Origin: Planctomycetota bacterium
GTDB taxonomy: Bacteria; Planctomycetota; Planctomycetia; Pirellulales; Pirellulaceae
Length of the DNA stretch: 64,000 nt
Direction of reading: 5' to 3'
Assembly (NCBI GenBank): GCA_963204915.1
Contig: CAUJHS010000082.1
Span: 186,001-250,000, forward strand
Below are positions 37,285 through 47,200 of this stretch, one piece after another; positions within the stretch are counted from its first letter, which is position 1; the number at the start of each line of letters is the position of its first letter. The position numbers and the translations under genes are program-made. The notes under the pieces were generated by a model that was not told the DNA's origin, did no database searches, and saw only the letters and a list, made by a program, of their open reading frames with translations.

Positions 37285-38507
37285 TAACGGCTTGGTCCCT
37301 TACTCGCAATCTTCCAAAGATGGCGGTCGCTACGCACATACAGCGCGTCACCCGATACGGCAGGAGTTCCCTGAATCGATTCGCCGAAGTCGCTACGACC
37401 GATAATCGCGCCCTTTTCGCCCTGTTGAACGACAAACGCTTTACCATCCGAATTGAACACGTAGATGCGTTCATCCGTGACAATAGGCGTGGCCCAACAA
37501 CGTCCTTCTAAACGCAGTTGCCACAACACTTCGCCGGTTGCTGTATCGCCGCAAACCAGAACACCTGCGTCATTGACGAGGTAGATTTTGCCTTGGTGGA
37601 CGGCCGCACTGCCCGCGCCAGGCCGCAATCGTGATGCATTCCAGGCAAATTGCGCGCTTGTTGAATCCGTTGGCATATCAAGCGCCGTCAATCCATTGGA
37701 GGGCAGGAAGATTCGATTCTGAGAAACCACGGGCGACGAGATGGCCGAGCAAGATGCATCATACTTCCACAATTCTCTGCCATCACGCGCATCAACGGCG
37801 GTGAGGCCGTGCGGTGCTTGAAGCAAGACTGTCGTTTCATCGGCCCCGTCGCGCGAAAGCACTGTGGGAGAAGACCAGCTGGCTTCGGGGCGACGATCGA
37901 TGCGCCAGCGCGTCTCACCGGTTTCGGCGTCGACCCCGGCGACAAAGGAGTCGCCTTGTGCTTCAACTTGGACAACAACTGTCCCATGGACGACAATCGG
38001 CGACGAAGACATGCCAACGTCATTGCCAGCTTTGGGAAAATCATTGCCAAGTCCACGATACCAACGCAAGTCGCCGTTAAGTCCAAGACAAATCAGGTCA
38101 TTCGAGGAAAAGAACGCGTAAATGGCGTTACCATCGCTTACGGGCGTAGGGGCTGCATTCGCACTCGTCGGGTGAGTCAGCGTACGCCCCGTTGCCCAAA
38201 ACTGCCGCTCCCATCGCTTTTCACCGGCCATCGCATCAAAACACAGGACATGCAGCCGATCTTGCTCGACACCGCTGGAGCAGGTAATCACGACATGATT
38301 ACCAATTACAATCGGACTCGAAGGGCCGCGGCCAGGCAAGTCGCGACGCCAGATGACGTTCTCCTCATCCTCCGCGTTTCCCCAGGTGAGTGGAGGGTTG
38401 GCTTTCGCCGCAACGCCTGTTCCGCCTGGCCCGCGAAACTGAGGCCAATCGGCGAAAGCAGTTGCCGGCCCATAAAGGAAGCTGGCGAATAGGAGTATAC
38501 GGATCAT
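37284..38507 (-). CDS. Exported PQQ-like beta-propeller protein
   Basis: This 407-residue protein has a signal peptide (MIRILLFASFLYGPATAFA) and then WPQFRGPGGTG, a standard start for planctomycete propeller proteins. Repeats of the type GKRWERQF, GETRWRI, GRELWKYD and GEVLWQL, each with a Gly/Trp-docking strand, form seven or eight blades. Without the catalytic residues of PQQ dehydrogenases it is more likely a BamB-like scaffold or binding protein. Start 38507 overlaps the upstream stop (ATGA) and has GGAG 8 nt upstream. It is coupled on both sides, to aroA downstream and to another exported protein upstream. Confidence 0.85.
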   Translation of the reverse strand: MIRILLFASFLYGPATAFADWPQFRGPGGTGVAAKANPPLTWGNAEDEENVIWRRDLPGRGPSSPIVIGNHVVITCSSGVEQDRLHVLCFDAMAGEKRWERQFWATGRTLTHPTSANAAPTPVSDGNAIYAFFSSNDLICLGLNGDLRWYRGLGNDFPKAGNDVGMSSSPIVVHGTVVVQVEAQGDSFVAGVDAETGETRWRIDRRPEASWSSPTVLSRDGADETTVLLQAPHGLTAVDARDGRELWKYDASCSAISSPVVSQNRIFLPSNGLTALDMPTDSTSAQFAWNASRLRPGAGSAAVHQGKIYLVNDAGVLVCGDTATGEVLWQLRLEGRCWATPIVTDERIYVFNSDGKAFVVQQGEKGAIIGRSDFGESIQGTPAVSGDALYVRSDRHLWKIASKGPSR

Positions 38508-39652
38508 GGCTGGGACTCCGGCAGGACCGCGGTTCCGGTTTTGTCGCATACACGTAGCTGAAACTGCCAGCGCTGGGCCCAATCTTTGGTTTGCTCGTTT
38601 TGGCAAACCTTCACCAAAATCTCGTTCGAGCCAACGTTTAACCGACCTGGGGCGACGTACTGATCAATTTTCGTGTTCGTGTGATACACCTCATTGGCGG
38701 TCAGCAACACCCCGTTGAGCCAAACTTTGTTGGCATTGATGCTTCCCAGCCGTAGTTCGACATTACGCTCCGATGACGAAACAAAATCAAAAAATGCATA
38801 AGCCGTGACGCCGTTGTGTTTTCCTACAGCGCGATTGAGATCGACCATGCCGTACTTGTCGTCAGTGGTGAAATCCGTCCATGCGACCTTGCCGAGCTTG
38901 CCATGATACTGTGCCTCGAGGTCGATCGACGTTTCCGGAGGAAACACGGCGGCGAACCCCGTCAGGTTGGAATTGTCGAATGGGCCAACGACTTTCCATC
39001 GAGTCAGAAAGCCAAAATGCGCCGGCAGATCAACTTCGACGCCCAACGCGGATAATGCCTTGGTCGCGGCTTCAATTTGGTCTACATCGCGCGCTGCCGA
39101 GAGCGTTGCTCGATATTTCTGAATCGCCTCGGACTTCATTCCATTGTCCGCCAATAGGCTGGCCTGTTCGAGCGCAAATGCAACGGCGTCGCGCCGGAGT
39201 TCAAGGCTAGGGTCATCGAGCATGGAAGGAATTAATCTTGCCCGCGCCGAGGGGTCGCTTCGTTCGAGCCACTCAAAGGCGAGTCGTCGCGCCCGGGGGT
39301 CATGGCGCCGGTCGCCAAGGAACTGTTCTAGTGCGTCGGTGGGTAGCCCATTTCCGGACTTTATCGTGTCTTCGGCAATCGAATCGACCACGGCGCGAAT
39401 CCAATTCATCGCCAATCGATTGGCCCCAGTCATTCCCTCGAGGATTTCAGGAATCTGAGCGGCGTCGGCCTGCGCCAACTCTTGCCACGCCGACATCGCC
39501 GCACGATGCCCCTCGCCATGAGGCATGACTTGCCGCAAAGCTTGCAGCGGTTTTGAAACGTCGATTGACTCGGCCGGAAGTGGGCCCGACAACAGGGTAA
39601 TACTGGCGAAAGTCAACACAACACGAACGTGAACACCCTTAAGGCTGTTCAT
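38504..39652 (-). CDS. Exported protein with HEAT-like and jelly-roll-like parts
   Basis: This 382-residue protein has a signal peptide (about 1-27; HVRVVLTFASITLLSG), an all-helical part with HEAT-like repeats (RRLAFEWLERSDPSARARLIPSMLDDPSLELRRDAV), a linker FLTRWKVVGPFDNSN, and a C-terminal beta-sandwich resembling a carbohydrate-binding module (ELRLGSINANKVWLNG, VNPGRLNVGSNEILVKV pattern). The WKVVGPFDN motif is frequent in planctomycete exported proteins. The start 39652 is next to the signal; no ribosome site is clear. It overlaps the propeller gene by 4 bp. Function unknown; substrate binding at the cell surface is plausible. Confidence 0.72.
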   Translation of the reverse strand: MNSLKGVHVRVVLTFASITLLSGPLPAESIDVSKPLQALRQVMPHGEGHRAAMSAWQELAQADAAQIPEILEGMTGANRLAMNWIRAVVDSIAEDTIKSGNGLPTDALEQFLGDRRHDPRARRLAFEWLERSDPSARARLIPSMLDDPSLELRRDAVAFALEQASLLADNGMKSEAIQKYRATLSAARDVDQIEAATKALSALGVEVDLPAHFGFLTRWKVVGPFDNSNLTGFAAVFPPETSIDLEAQYHGKLGKVAWTDFTTDDKYGMVDLNRAVGKHNGVTAYAFFDFVSSSERNVELRLGSINANKVWLNGVLLTANEVYHTNTKIDQYVAPGRLNVGSNEILVKVCQNEQTKDWAQRWQFQLRVCDKTGTAVLPESQP

Positions 39653-39836
39653 TGCAATAAGTCGGATCTTGAAAGGCGGGAATGTCACAATTAACAAGCG
39701 TCGGGGTATTGTAGTCCACATCGTGACGTTGCGAAAACTGGGCGCATCGCTGCAATTGACAGCCATGATCACTGAGTCCTATTGTGTGAGGACTCGTCTC
39801 TCGTGAGATTTGTCATCTTGATTGAGGCGCAATGGT

Positions 39837-40733
39837 ATGAGTTCCCCTTGGACTGGAGTTTTTCCTGCCGCCGTCACGTGTTTTCACAGTGACGAATCGC
39901 TTGATTTTGCCGCCACGACGGCGCATGTGCTCCGGATGATCGACGCGGGCGTCCATGGCATGGTTATGCTGGGAACTGTTGGGGAAAACTGCTCGCTACG
40001 ACGGGAAGAAAAACTTTCCGTCTTACGAGCCACGGTTGAGGCGGTCGGCGGACGAACGCCAATATTGACCGGCGTGGCCGAGTACACCACGGCGCAGGCG
40101 GCCCAGCTCGCGCGTGATGCGCATTCCGCGGGAGTCGATGGGTTAATGGTGCTCCCGGCGATGGTGTATAAGTCGGATCCGCGCGGAACGATCTCGCATT
40201 TCCGCGCCGTCGCAAGTGCGACTGATTTGCTAATTATGCTTTACAACAATCCCGTGTCGTATGGTGTTGACATTCGACCGGAAATGTTTGGATCTCTGGC
40301 CGATTTGCCCAATGTCGTGGCGATTAAGGAGTCGTCGGAAGATCCTCGTCGTATTACCGACTTACGTAACCGGTACGGCGATCGCTTTACTCTATTCGCC
40401 GGCGTCGATGACTTAGCGTTGGAAAGTGTTATGCTAGGCGCTGATGGCTGGGTTTCCGGTCTGGTGAACGCCTTTCCGGACGAACACCGCCGACTTTGGG
40501 ACTTGGCCATCCAAGGAGACTTTTTCAAAGCTCGCGACTTGTATCGCTGGTACACGCCGCTGTTACATTTGGATACTCACCCGAAGTTGGCGCAATACAT
40601 CAAATTGGCCATGGCGTTGCGAGAGTTTGGGTCAGAAATGGTTCGCGCTCCGCGTTTACCGCTCGAAGGTGAGGAGCGCCAACGGATTGTCGAATTAATT
40701 CGGCAGAGCCTTGAAACGCGTCCCCAACGGTAG
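39837..40733 (+). CDS. Dihydrodipicolinate synthase/N-acetylneuraminate lyase family protein
   Basis: This 298-residue class I aldolase-fold protein has the Schiff-base Lys in VVAIKESSED, the Tyr in MLYNNPVSYG and the pyruvate-binding GTVGENCSL. It is placed only 6 bp before a proline-racemase-family gene. That pair fits trans-4-hydroxyproline breakdown, where a DHDPS-family member deaminates the pyrroline-4-hydroxy-2-carboxylate intermediate; it could alternatively cleave or make another 2-oxo acid. The start at 39837 has GAGGCG upstream; a TTG start five codons earlier is less likely. No lysine-pathway genes are nearby, so true dapA is less likely. Confidence 0.85.
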   Translation: MSSPWTGVFPAAVTCFHSDESLDFAATTAHVLRMIDAGVHGMVMLGTVGENCSLRREEKLSVLRATVEAVGGRTPILTGVAEYTTAQAAQLARDAHSAGVDGLMVLPAMVYKSDPRGTISHFRAVASATDLLIMLYNNPVSYGVDIRPEMFGSLADLPNVVAIKESSEDPRRITDLRNRYGDRFTLFAGVDDLALESVMLGADGWVSGLVNAFPDEHRRLWDLAIQGDFFKARDLYRWYTPLLHLDTHPKLAQYIKLAMALREFGSEMVRAPRLPLEGEERQRIVELIRQSLETRPQR

Positions 40734-40739
40734 TTTGCC

Positions 40740-41705
40740 ATGCCGAGTCTGCAACATGTTCCCGTCATCGATTCCCATACCGGGGGCGAGCCGACTCGCG
40801 TCGTCATGGACAACGGTCCCACCTTGGGAGAGGGTGCATTAAGTCAACGATTAACGCGTTTCCGCCAACATCACGATGAGTTTCGTTCGACCGTAGTAAA
40901 CGAACCGCGAGGATCGGACGCCATGGTCGGCGCCTTGCTGTGTACGCCGGTGGATACGTCGTGTGTGGCGGGCGTTATTTTCTTTAATAATGTCGGCTAC
41001 TTGGGGATGTGTGTCCATGGAACGATTGGCGTTGTCGCCACGCTATACCATGCCGGACAAATAACGCCAGGACTCCACCGAATCGAAACGCCGGTTGGCG
41101 TTGTAACGGTGCAGTTGGATCCTGACGGTGTTGTCACCGTACAGAACGTGATTTCCTTTCGTCACGCCGCCAATATGACGGTCAAACTGGACGACGGGCA
41201 ATGCGTGACAGGCGATGTCGCATGGGGTGGAAATTGGTTTTTTCTAGTAGACAATTACACGCGGCCGTTACGGCTGTGTGACGTCGAGGCCCTGACAAAT
41301 TTCGCGAGGAAGATTCGACGCGCGCTGCAACAGAACGGGATCACGGGCGCCGATAACGCGGAAATCGACCACATTGAACTGTTTGGTCCACCCGATACGG
41401 CCGGCGCTCACAGCAGGAATTTTGTACTTTGTCCCGGCGGCGCCTATGATCGTTCGCCATGTGGAACCGGAACAAGCGCTAAATTGGCTTGTTTGGCGGC
41501 GGAGGGAAAGCTCGCGCCAGGTCAATGGTGGCGCCAGGAAGGGATTTTAGGGAGCATATTTGAGGGAAGTTACCTAATCGCCCCAGGCGGCATAGCTCCC
41601 AGCATCCGGGGAACGGCCCATATTACCGCAGAGGCGAAACTAATTCTTGATCCTCGTGATCCATTCCGTCAAGGAATTCGGGGTCAAACGCCTATTTCGA
41701 CTTAA
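40740..41705 (+). CDS. Proline racemase/4-hydroxyproline epimerase family protein
   Basis: This 321-residue cofactor-free epimerase has both catalytic cysteines: MCVHGTIG (about residue 97) and DRSPCGTGTSA (about residue 244). Having two Cys points to epimerase or racemase rather than the dehydratase branch, which lacks the first. The first motif has Val where Gly is usual (MCGHG). Typical neighbours SHTGGEPTRVV at the N-terminus and DRSPCGTGT agree with 4-hydroxyproline 2-epimerase. The start is 6 bp after the DHDPS-family gene. The D-amino-acid oxidase/dehydrogenase and dehydrogenase of the pathway are not in the window. Confidence 0.85.
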   Translation: MPSLQHVPVIDSHTGGEPTRVVMDNGPTLGEGALSQRLTRFRQHHDEFRSTVVNEPRGSDAMVGALLCTPVDTSCVAGVIFFNNVGYLGMCVHGTIGVVATLYHAGQITPGLHRIETPVGVVTVQLDPDGVVTVQNVISFRHAANMTVKLDDGQCVTGDVAWGGNWFFLVDNYTRPLRLCDVEALTNFARKIRRALQQNGITGADNAEIDHIELFGPPDTAGAHSRNFVLCPGGAYDRSPCGTGTSAKLACLAAEGKLAPGQWWRQEGILGSIFEGSYLIAPGGIAPSIRGTAHITAEAKLILDPRDPFRQGIRGQTPIST

Positions 41706-41974
41706 TGTTTCGCCGTAAACACGGGTCGTTACTCGTCGGGCGATGAATCGGACGGAAAGGCGAACACGAGGGGCTTCGTGTTTCGGTCGTGGGCAACTTT
41801 CCGGAACAGTCGAATCGCATCACTCGGGTAATATAGCCAAGTTTGGCAGGCTTCGTGTTCCACGACGGATGGTGCAAACTGTTTCCCGTACGGTAGCCGA
41901 TGTTCTCGGTACAGCCAGCCCTGGATACAATCCCGCAATGTTTGCTGACGGCCCTGCACTTGGAGTCAATCACG

Positions 41975-42244
41975 ATGACGGTCGCTCCACCCCCCGGCCA
42001 AATTCGCGCCCTCGTGTTGAACACGCTGCAGCAGTTGGGCGCTCGAATATTTTCCGAGTTTCATGTGGAGGAAACCGTCCTGCTCCAAGATGGTCGATGC
42101 TTGGCTCGCTCGTATCGTACCGACGACTTCTTCGCCATGTGGTTGATTGAAGTGGGGCTTGTGCAGTTTTACAACGGCGAGGGAGATATGCTCCTCGTCA
42201 TTAACCTTCTGGACGACGCGACGCCCAGCAAGATGGCTGCGTAA
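41975..42244 (+). CDS. Small conserved-looking protein of unknown function
   Basis: This 89-residue protein starts MTVAPPPGQIRALVLNTLQQ, with GGAG 8 nt before the ATG at 41975. The body has alternating short beta strands: ETVLLQDGRCLARSYRT, FFAMWLIEVGLVQFYNGEGDMLLVINLL. The compact size, polar Cys and Trp suggest a folded domain, but I recognise no family. It lies between the hydroxyproline pair and the oxidoreductase gene. The frame continues upstream to 41900, with no ribosome site. Confidence 0.6.
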   Translation: MTVAPPPGQIRALVLNTLQQLGARIFSEFHVEETVLLQDGRCLARSYRTDDFFAMWLIEVGLVQFYNGEGDMLLVINLLDDATPSKMAA

Positions 42245-42426
42245 CATAGCATCCGCGCATTACCCGTGTGCAAACGGGCGTCTTGACAACTCGCACCAAC
42301 GACAGCCGCGCCTCGCCGCATGACCGGGCCGGAAAGCCGTGTTTTTCTTGTGCCATCTCTTGTTGTACTCCGCACGCCGACCGCTAAACTACGCCCATAG
42401 TTTGTGGTTCGCTCCACAGAATGCCT

Positions 42427-42447
42427 AAACCGCCGCGTCGGCGGTTT
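42427..42447 (+). other. Perfect hairpin in the leader of the oxidoreductase gene
   Basis: AAACCGCCG and CGGCGGTTT form a 9-bp stem with a 3-nt loop, 32 bp before the start codon of the Gfo/Idh/MocA gene. Only three T follow, so it is not a good terminator. It could be a leader structure influencing translation or the end of an upstream message. Confidence 0.5.
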
Positions 42448-42479
42448 GCGAAGGGTCTCTTTTCACAGGCGAAGGCGCT

Positions 42480-43595
42480 ATGAGCAAGAATAAATTCAAC
42501 GCGGCGATTATCGGTCTGGGCTTCGGAGCAGAATTTATCCCCATCTATAAAAAACATCCGAACGCTAACATGTATGCGATTTGTCGGCGTGATGAGAAGG
42601 AGATGAACAAGATTGGCGACCACTTTGGAATAGATAAACGTTACAAGACTTACGACGAAGTGTTAGCCGATCCCAGCGTTGACTTCGTGCATATTAATAG
42701 CCCGATTCCGGATCATGCGTGGATGTCGCTCAAAGCGCTTGACGCCGGCAAGCACGTTATGTGCACGGTGCCCATGGCGACAACCATCGATGAATGCCGT
42801 CAAATTGTCGAAAAAGTGAAACAAACCGGGTTGAAGTACATGATGGCGGAAACGGTCGTGTACAGCCGCGAGTTTCTGTTCATTAAAGAGATGTACGAGC
42901 GTGGTGAATTAGGCAAGATTCAATATATGGCTGCGTCCCATCCGCAAGATATGGATGGCTGGCCGGAGTATTGGGAACGCATGATTCCCATGCACTACGC
43001 CACGCACGTCGTCAGTCCTGTGCTTGGGCTCGTCAAGGGGCGCGCGGAATACGTCTCCTGTTTTGGGTCAGGAACGATCCGCGACGACCTGGCTAAAAAG
43101 TCGGGGAATAAATTCGCGGTTGAGTCGTGTCATATCAAAATCAAAGACTCTGATATCGCCGCGCATATTTGGCGATTCCTGTTCGACACCGCACGGCAAT
43201 ACCGCGAGTCGTTTGACGTGTACGGCACGAAGAAAAGCTTCGAGTGGGCGCTCATCGAGGGAGAGGAGCACGTCATCCACACCGCAAAGAAACCTGAGCC
43301 GGAAATCGCGTCCCGCGTTGCCGTTCCGGATTACGCGCACTTACTTCCGGCCGAGATTCGCGAATTTACGTCGACCATTCAAGACGCTGAGCATCTGTCC
43401 TTCATTCAAGGCGCAGGACACGGTGGGTCGCACCCGCATTTAGCGAACGAGTTCTTGTCGGCCTTACGCGATGACCGCGATCCTTGGCCAAACGCTTCCC
43501 TTAGCGCGAATTGGACCTGTGTGGGTATTTGCGCCCACCAATCGGCCGAACAAGGCGGTGCGATCGTTCGACTACCCGAGTTTACGCTGCAATAA
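42480..43595 (+). CDS. Gfo/Idh/MocA-family oxidoreductase with altered EKP motif
   Basis: This 371-residue protein has an N-terminal Rossmann nucleotide fold with GLGFGAEF and a C-terminal substrate domain with HYATHVVSP near residue 170. In most members EKP carries the Lys that binds both cofactor and substrate; here the position reads CTVPMATT (V for K). Catalysis is therefore uncertain; it may bind NAD(P) as a sensor or use another base. The start at 42480 follows AGGCGAAGG. It stands alone, followed by a hairpin and a convergent small gene. Confidence 0.85.
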   Translation: MSKNKFNAAIIGLGFGAEFIPIYKKHPNANMYAICRRDEKEMNKIGDHFGIDKRYKTYDEVLADPSVDFVHINSPIPDHAWMSLKALDAGKHVMCTVPMATTIDECRQIVEKVKQTGLKYMMAETVVYSREFLFIKEMYERGELGKIQYMAASHPQDMDGWPEYWERMIPMHYATHVVSPVLGLVKGRAEYVSCFGSGTIRDDLAKKSGNKFAVESCHIKIKDSDIAAHIWRFLFDTARQYRESFDVYGTKKSFEWALIEGEEHVIHTAKKPEPEIASRVAVPDYAHLLPAEIREFTSTIQDAEHLSFIQGAGHGGSHPHLANEFLSALRDDRDPWPNASLSANWTCVGICAHQSAEQGGAIVRLPEFTLQ

Positions 43596-43616
43596 CTCGG
43601 CTGGGTTGTTACGTAT

Positions 43617-43640
43617 GTGGAACACATTACCGTGTTCCAC
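43617..43640. terminator. Symmetric hairpin between convergent genes
   Basis: GTGGAACAC and GTGTTCCAC (perfect 9 bp, 6-nt loop) lie 21 bp after the oxidoreductase stop and 22 bp before the stop of the convergent small gene. A T-tract is missing, so a bidirectional terminator or RNA-stabilising stem is possible but not certain. Confidence 0.45.
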
Positions 43641-43661
43641 GCCACACCGCCCGCGATCCAC

Positions 43662-43832
43662 TCACATCGCTAGGAGCACGCCGATGATGCCCAGGATCGC
43701 TCCCCCGGTGACAATCACAAACAGGATGCTTGTCACGGCGCCCCAGGCTTCAGAGTCTTCGTCGCGCATCGCTTGTTGCTGCTCGGAAGAAAACGCTTGA
43801 TCAAGGACAGTTTGTCGGGACTTGAGTATCAT
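43662..43832 (-). CDS. Small single-span membrane protein
   Basis: Fifty-six residues: a polar, charged N-terminal part (KSRQTVLDQAFSSEQQQ) and a hydrophobic C-terminal helix (AVTSILFVIVTGGAILGIIGVLL). The ATG at 43832 has GGAG 8 nt upstream in TTGGAGCGTATGCG, which decides the start; the frame stays open to 44030 but the extra part has no ribosome site. This orientation suggests a tail-anchored inner-membrane protein. No family recognised; no close operon partners. Confidence 0.65.
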   Translation of the reverse strand: MILKSRQTVLDQAFSSEQQQAMRDEDSEAWGAVTSILFVIVTGGAILGIIGVLLAM

Positions 43833-44202
43833 CGCATACGCTCCAAGATAAACGTAATAAGGCGAGGCAATCCTTGGTATGGCTCTTTCGATCCGGCCGA
43901 ACTTGGGATTGTTGGCCCCTTCGAGAATCGCCCCGGGTAAAGCAAAACCCGGACCACAACACCAAGGCATGAAGAAACCTTGGTATGTTCTGGGATTGCG
44001 CCATTCTTGACCAAAGTGTGACTTGATCATGCGCGCGGATTAGCGCACCTGCGCGACAAAAACGCGCGCTCACAGCGGGTTGACTGTGTCATTTTCGCTT
44101 GCGAATTCCGAACTTCGCCGCGGCGCGTCATTTGCTTACGCTCTAAACTTTCGCAGCGATGTTGGCTGTTGATCCTATTCCTTACACAACCGTGTGGGGC
44201 CC
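43833..44202. promoter_or_regulatory. Divergent intergenic region, 370 bp
   Basis: This region separates the small membrane gene from the PFOR gene. It contains a TTGACT hexamer at 44080-44085 with no good -10 partner 17 bp away, and a GC-rich stretch of repeated CGCG near 44050-44070. The upstream extension of the small gene's frame (to 44030) looks non-coding. I saw no RNA gene. Confidence 0.35.
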
Positions 44203-47200
44203 ATGAACGAGACGGAGAAACGGTTTGTCACCTTGGATGGTAACGAGGCGGCGGCGCGAGTTGCGTATGCAGCTAGTGAAGTCATCGCGATCTATCCCAT
44301 CACGCCTGCGTCTCCGATGGGAGAAGTGTGTGATGCGTGGGCCAGTTTCGGCAAACCCAACGTGTTTGGCGGCGTGCCGGACGTAATCGAAATGCAAAGC
44401 GAGGCCGGCGCGGCGGGCGCCGTCCACGGGGCGATTCAGGCAGGCGCCTTGACGACGACCTTCACCGCGTCACAGGGGCTGTTGTTGATGATCCCCAACA
44501 TGTTCAAGATCGCGGGCGAGCTAACGCCTACGGTGTTCCACATTGCGGCTCGCAGTCTTGCAACCCACGCGTTGTCGATCTTTGGCGATCAAAGCGACGT
44601 CATGGCGGTGCGATCCGCGGGTTGGACGATGCTTTGCTCGGCAAGCGTACAGGAAGCGCACGACTTTGCGGCGATTTCTCACGCGGTGACGCTTAAATCG
44701 CGGGTTCCCATCCTGCATTTTTTTGACGGGTTTCGCACGTCGCATGAGGTCAACAAGATTTCGCCTCTGAGCGATGCACAACTTCGTTCGATGCTTGATT
44801 TGGAAGCGGTTGCCGCACACCGCCAACGCGCGCTCGACCCTGACCGGCCCGTATTACGCGGATCCGCACAGAACCCGGACGTCTTCTTTCAGGCGCGCGA
44901 GGCCTCCAACATGTTCCATGCGGCGGTACCGCAGATGATGGAAGACGCATTCGAAGAATTCGCGGTGATGACGGGGCGTAAGTACCGCCTGTATGAGTAC
45001 GTGGGACCACCAGATGCACAGCACGTGGTCGTCCTCATGGGGTCCGGCAGTGGGGCCGCCGAAGAGGCCGTCGAACGGCTCGTTCAACAGGGCGAAAAAG
45101 TGGGCCTCGTCAAAGTACGATTGTACCGGCCTTTTGATATACAGCGGTTTCTTAGCGCGCTGCCGCGCACGGTGCAACGTATCGCCGTACTCGATCGCAC
45201 CAAAGAACCCGGTGCGATTGGCGAGCCTCTTTATCAAGACGTTGTAACAGCGCTATTCGAAGGTCGGCGCGACGGCAATGGAGCCATGCCAAAAGTGATC
45301 GGCGGACGCTACGGGCTCTCGTCCAAGGAATTCACGCCCGCGATGGCGAAGGCGGTGTTTGATGAACTCAATGTCGCCCAGCCCAGGCCGCACTTTACCG
45401 TCGGCATTCATGACGACGTGACCCGCTTGAGTCTGCCTTGGGATGAAGATTGGTACGAAGAGTCGAGCGATGTAACCCGTTGTATTTTTTATGGATTGGG
45501 TAGCGACGGTACGGTCGGCGCCAATAAGAACTCGGTAAAAATTATCGGCGAGTATACCCCGTTGCACGCACAAGGATACTTTGTTTACGACTCGAAGAAA
45601 GCGGGAGCCGTTACCGTCTCGCATTTGCGATTTAGCCCGCATCCGATTCGATCAACGTATCAGATTCACCGGGCGAATTTTGTCGCCTGCCATCAGTTCC
45701 ATCTGCTCGAAAAAATGGACGTCTTAGAAACGGCGGCGGACAACGCCACGTTTTTGCTGAATAGCCCTTACGGCCCGGATGAAGTTTGGAATCATTTGCC
45801 GCGCGAGGTCCAAGAGCAGATTATTCGCCGGAAGATGCGATTTTTTGTGATCGACGGCGACCGCGTGGCGCGCGAGGCAGGCATGGCTGGACGCATCAAT
45901 ACGGTCATGCAAACGTGCTTCTTTGCACTTGCCAATATTCTGCCGCGAGACGAAGCCATTCAGAAAATCAAGGACGCCATTCGAGCCACGTACGGGAAGC
46001 GCGGTGAAACGGTCGTGCAACGTAATTTCGCCGCCGTGGATCACGCTCTAAGCGGGTTGTCCGAGGTAAAGATCCCGGACACGGCCACGAGTGATCTTAA
46101 GAGGTCCGAACCAGTTCCCGCAGATAGTCCTGATTTCGTCAAGCGAATCACGGCGATGATGCTTGCGGGGCGTGGCGACTTGCTACCCGTGAGTGCTCTG
46201 CCTGTTGATGGAACTTTCCCCACAGCCACCGCTCAGTACGAAAAACGCAGCATTGCACACGAGATACCGATTTGGGATCCGGAGATTTGCATCCAGTGCG
46301 GTCTCTGCGCACTTGTTTGTCCGCACGCCTCGATTCGGACCAAAGCCTACCCGGCCGAGGCATTGACGCATGCGCCTAAAGGTTTCCCCTCCCTCGCGTG
46401 GAAAGGAAAGGAGTATCTTGCCGGCACGGTGATGACTGTGCAGGTTGCGCCAGAAGACTGCACGGGGTGCGGCGTGTGCGTGGACGTTTGCCCTGCTAAG
46501 AGTAAGGAAGAGGCTCGCCACAAGGCGATTAACATGTCGCCAAAAACGGAGCATCTTGAGCGCGAACGCGTTAATTGGGACTTTTTCGTCAAGTTAGCGG
46601 AAGCAGAACGCGGCGAAGTCAAATTGGATACGGTCAAAGGCTCGCAGTTGCTACAACCTTTGTTCGAGTTTTCGGGCGCCTGTGCAGGGTGCGGCGAAAC
46701 TCCTTATTTGAAACTGTTGAGTCAGTTGTACGGCGATCGAATTCTCATTGCCAACGCCACAGGATGCTCGTCGATCTACGGCGGAAATCTGCCCACAACG
46801 CCCTGGGCGAAGAATCGAGAAGGTCGCGGCCCCGCCTGGAACAACTCGTTGTTTGAAGATAACGCCGAGTTTGGTTTAGGAATGCGACTGGCGCTTGATC
46901 AAAAGCGAGAGCGAGCTGAGTTTCTCGTCAAGCTCTTTGCGGCCGATGTGGGCGAAGATCTTGTCAATGCGTTGCTAACCTCTCCGCAGACCACAGAAAA
47001 TGAAATTGCCGATCAGCGAGCCTTAGTCGCGGAATTGCGTCGTCGACTAACTCACAATGAACGTGCGGAAGCGCGGGAATTGGAGATCCTCGCCGACGCG
47101 CTTGTAACGCGAGGCGTGTGGATCATCGGTGGAGACGGATGGGCGTACGACATTGGATTTGGCGGGCTCGATCACGTAATGGCCAGCGGTCGGGACGTGA

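Noticed and set aside
43833-44030. Upstream extension of the small membrane-protein frame
   Set aside because: No ribosome site at 44030, whereas the ATG at 43832 has GGAG at the right distance; the extra residues look non-coding.
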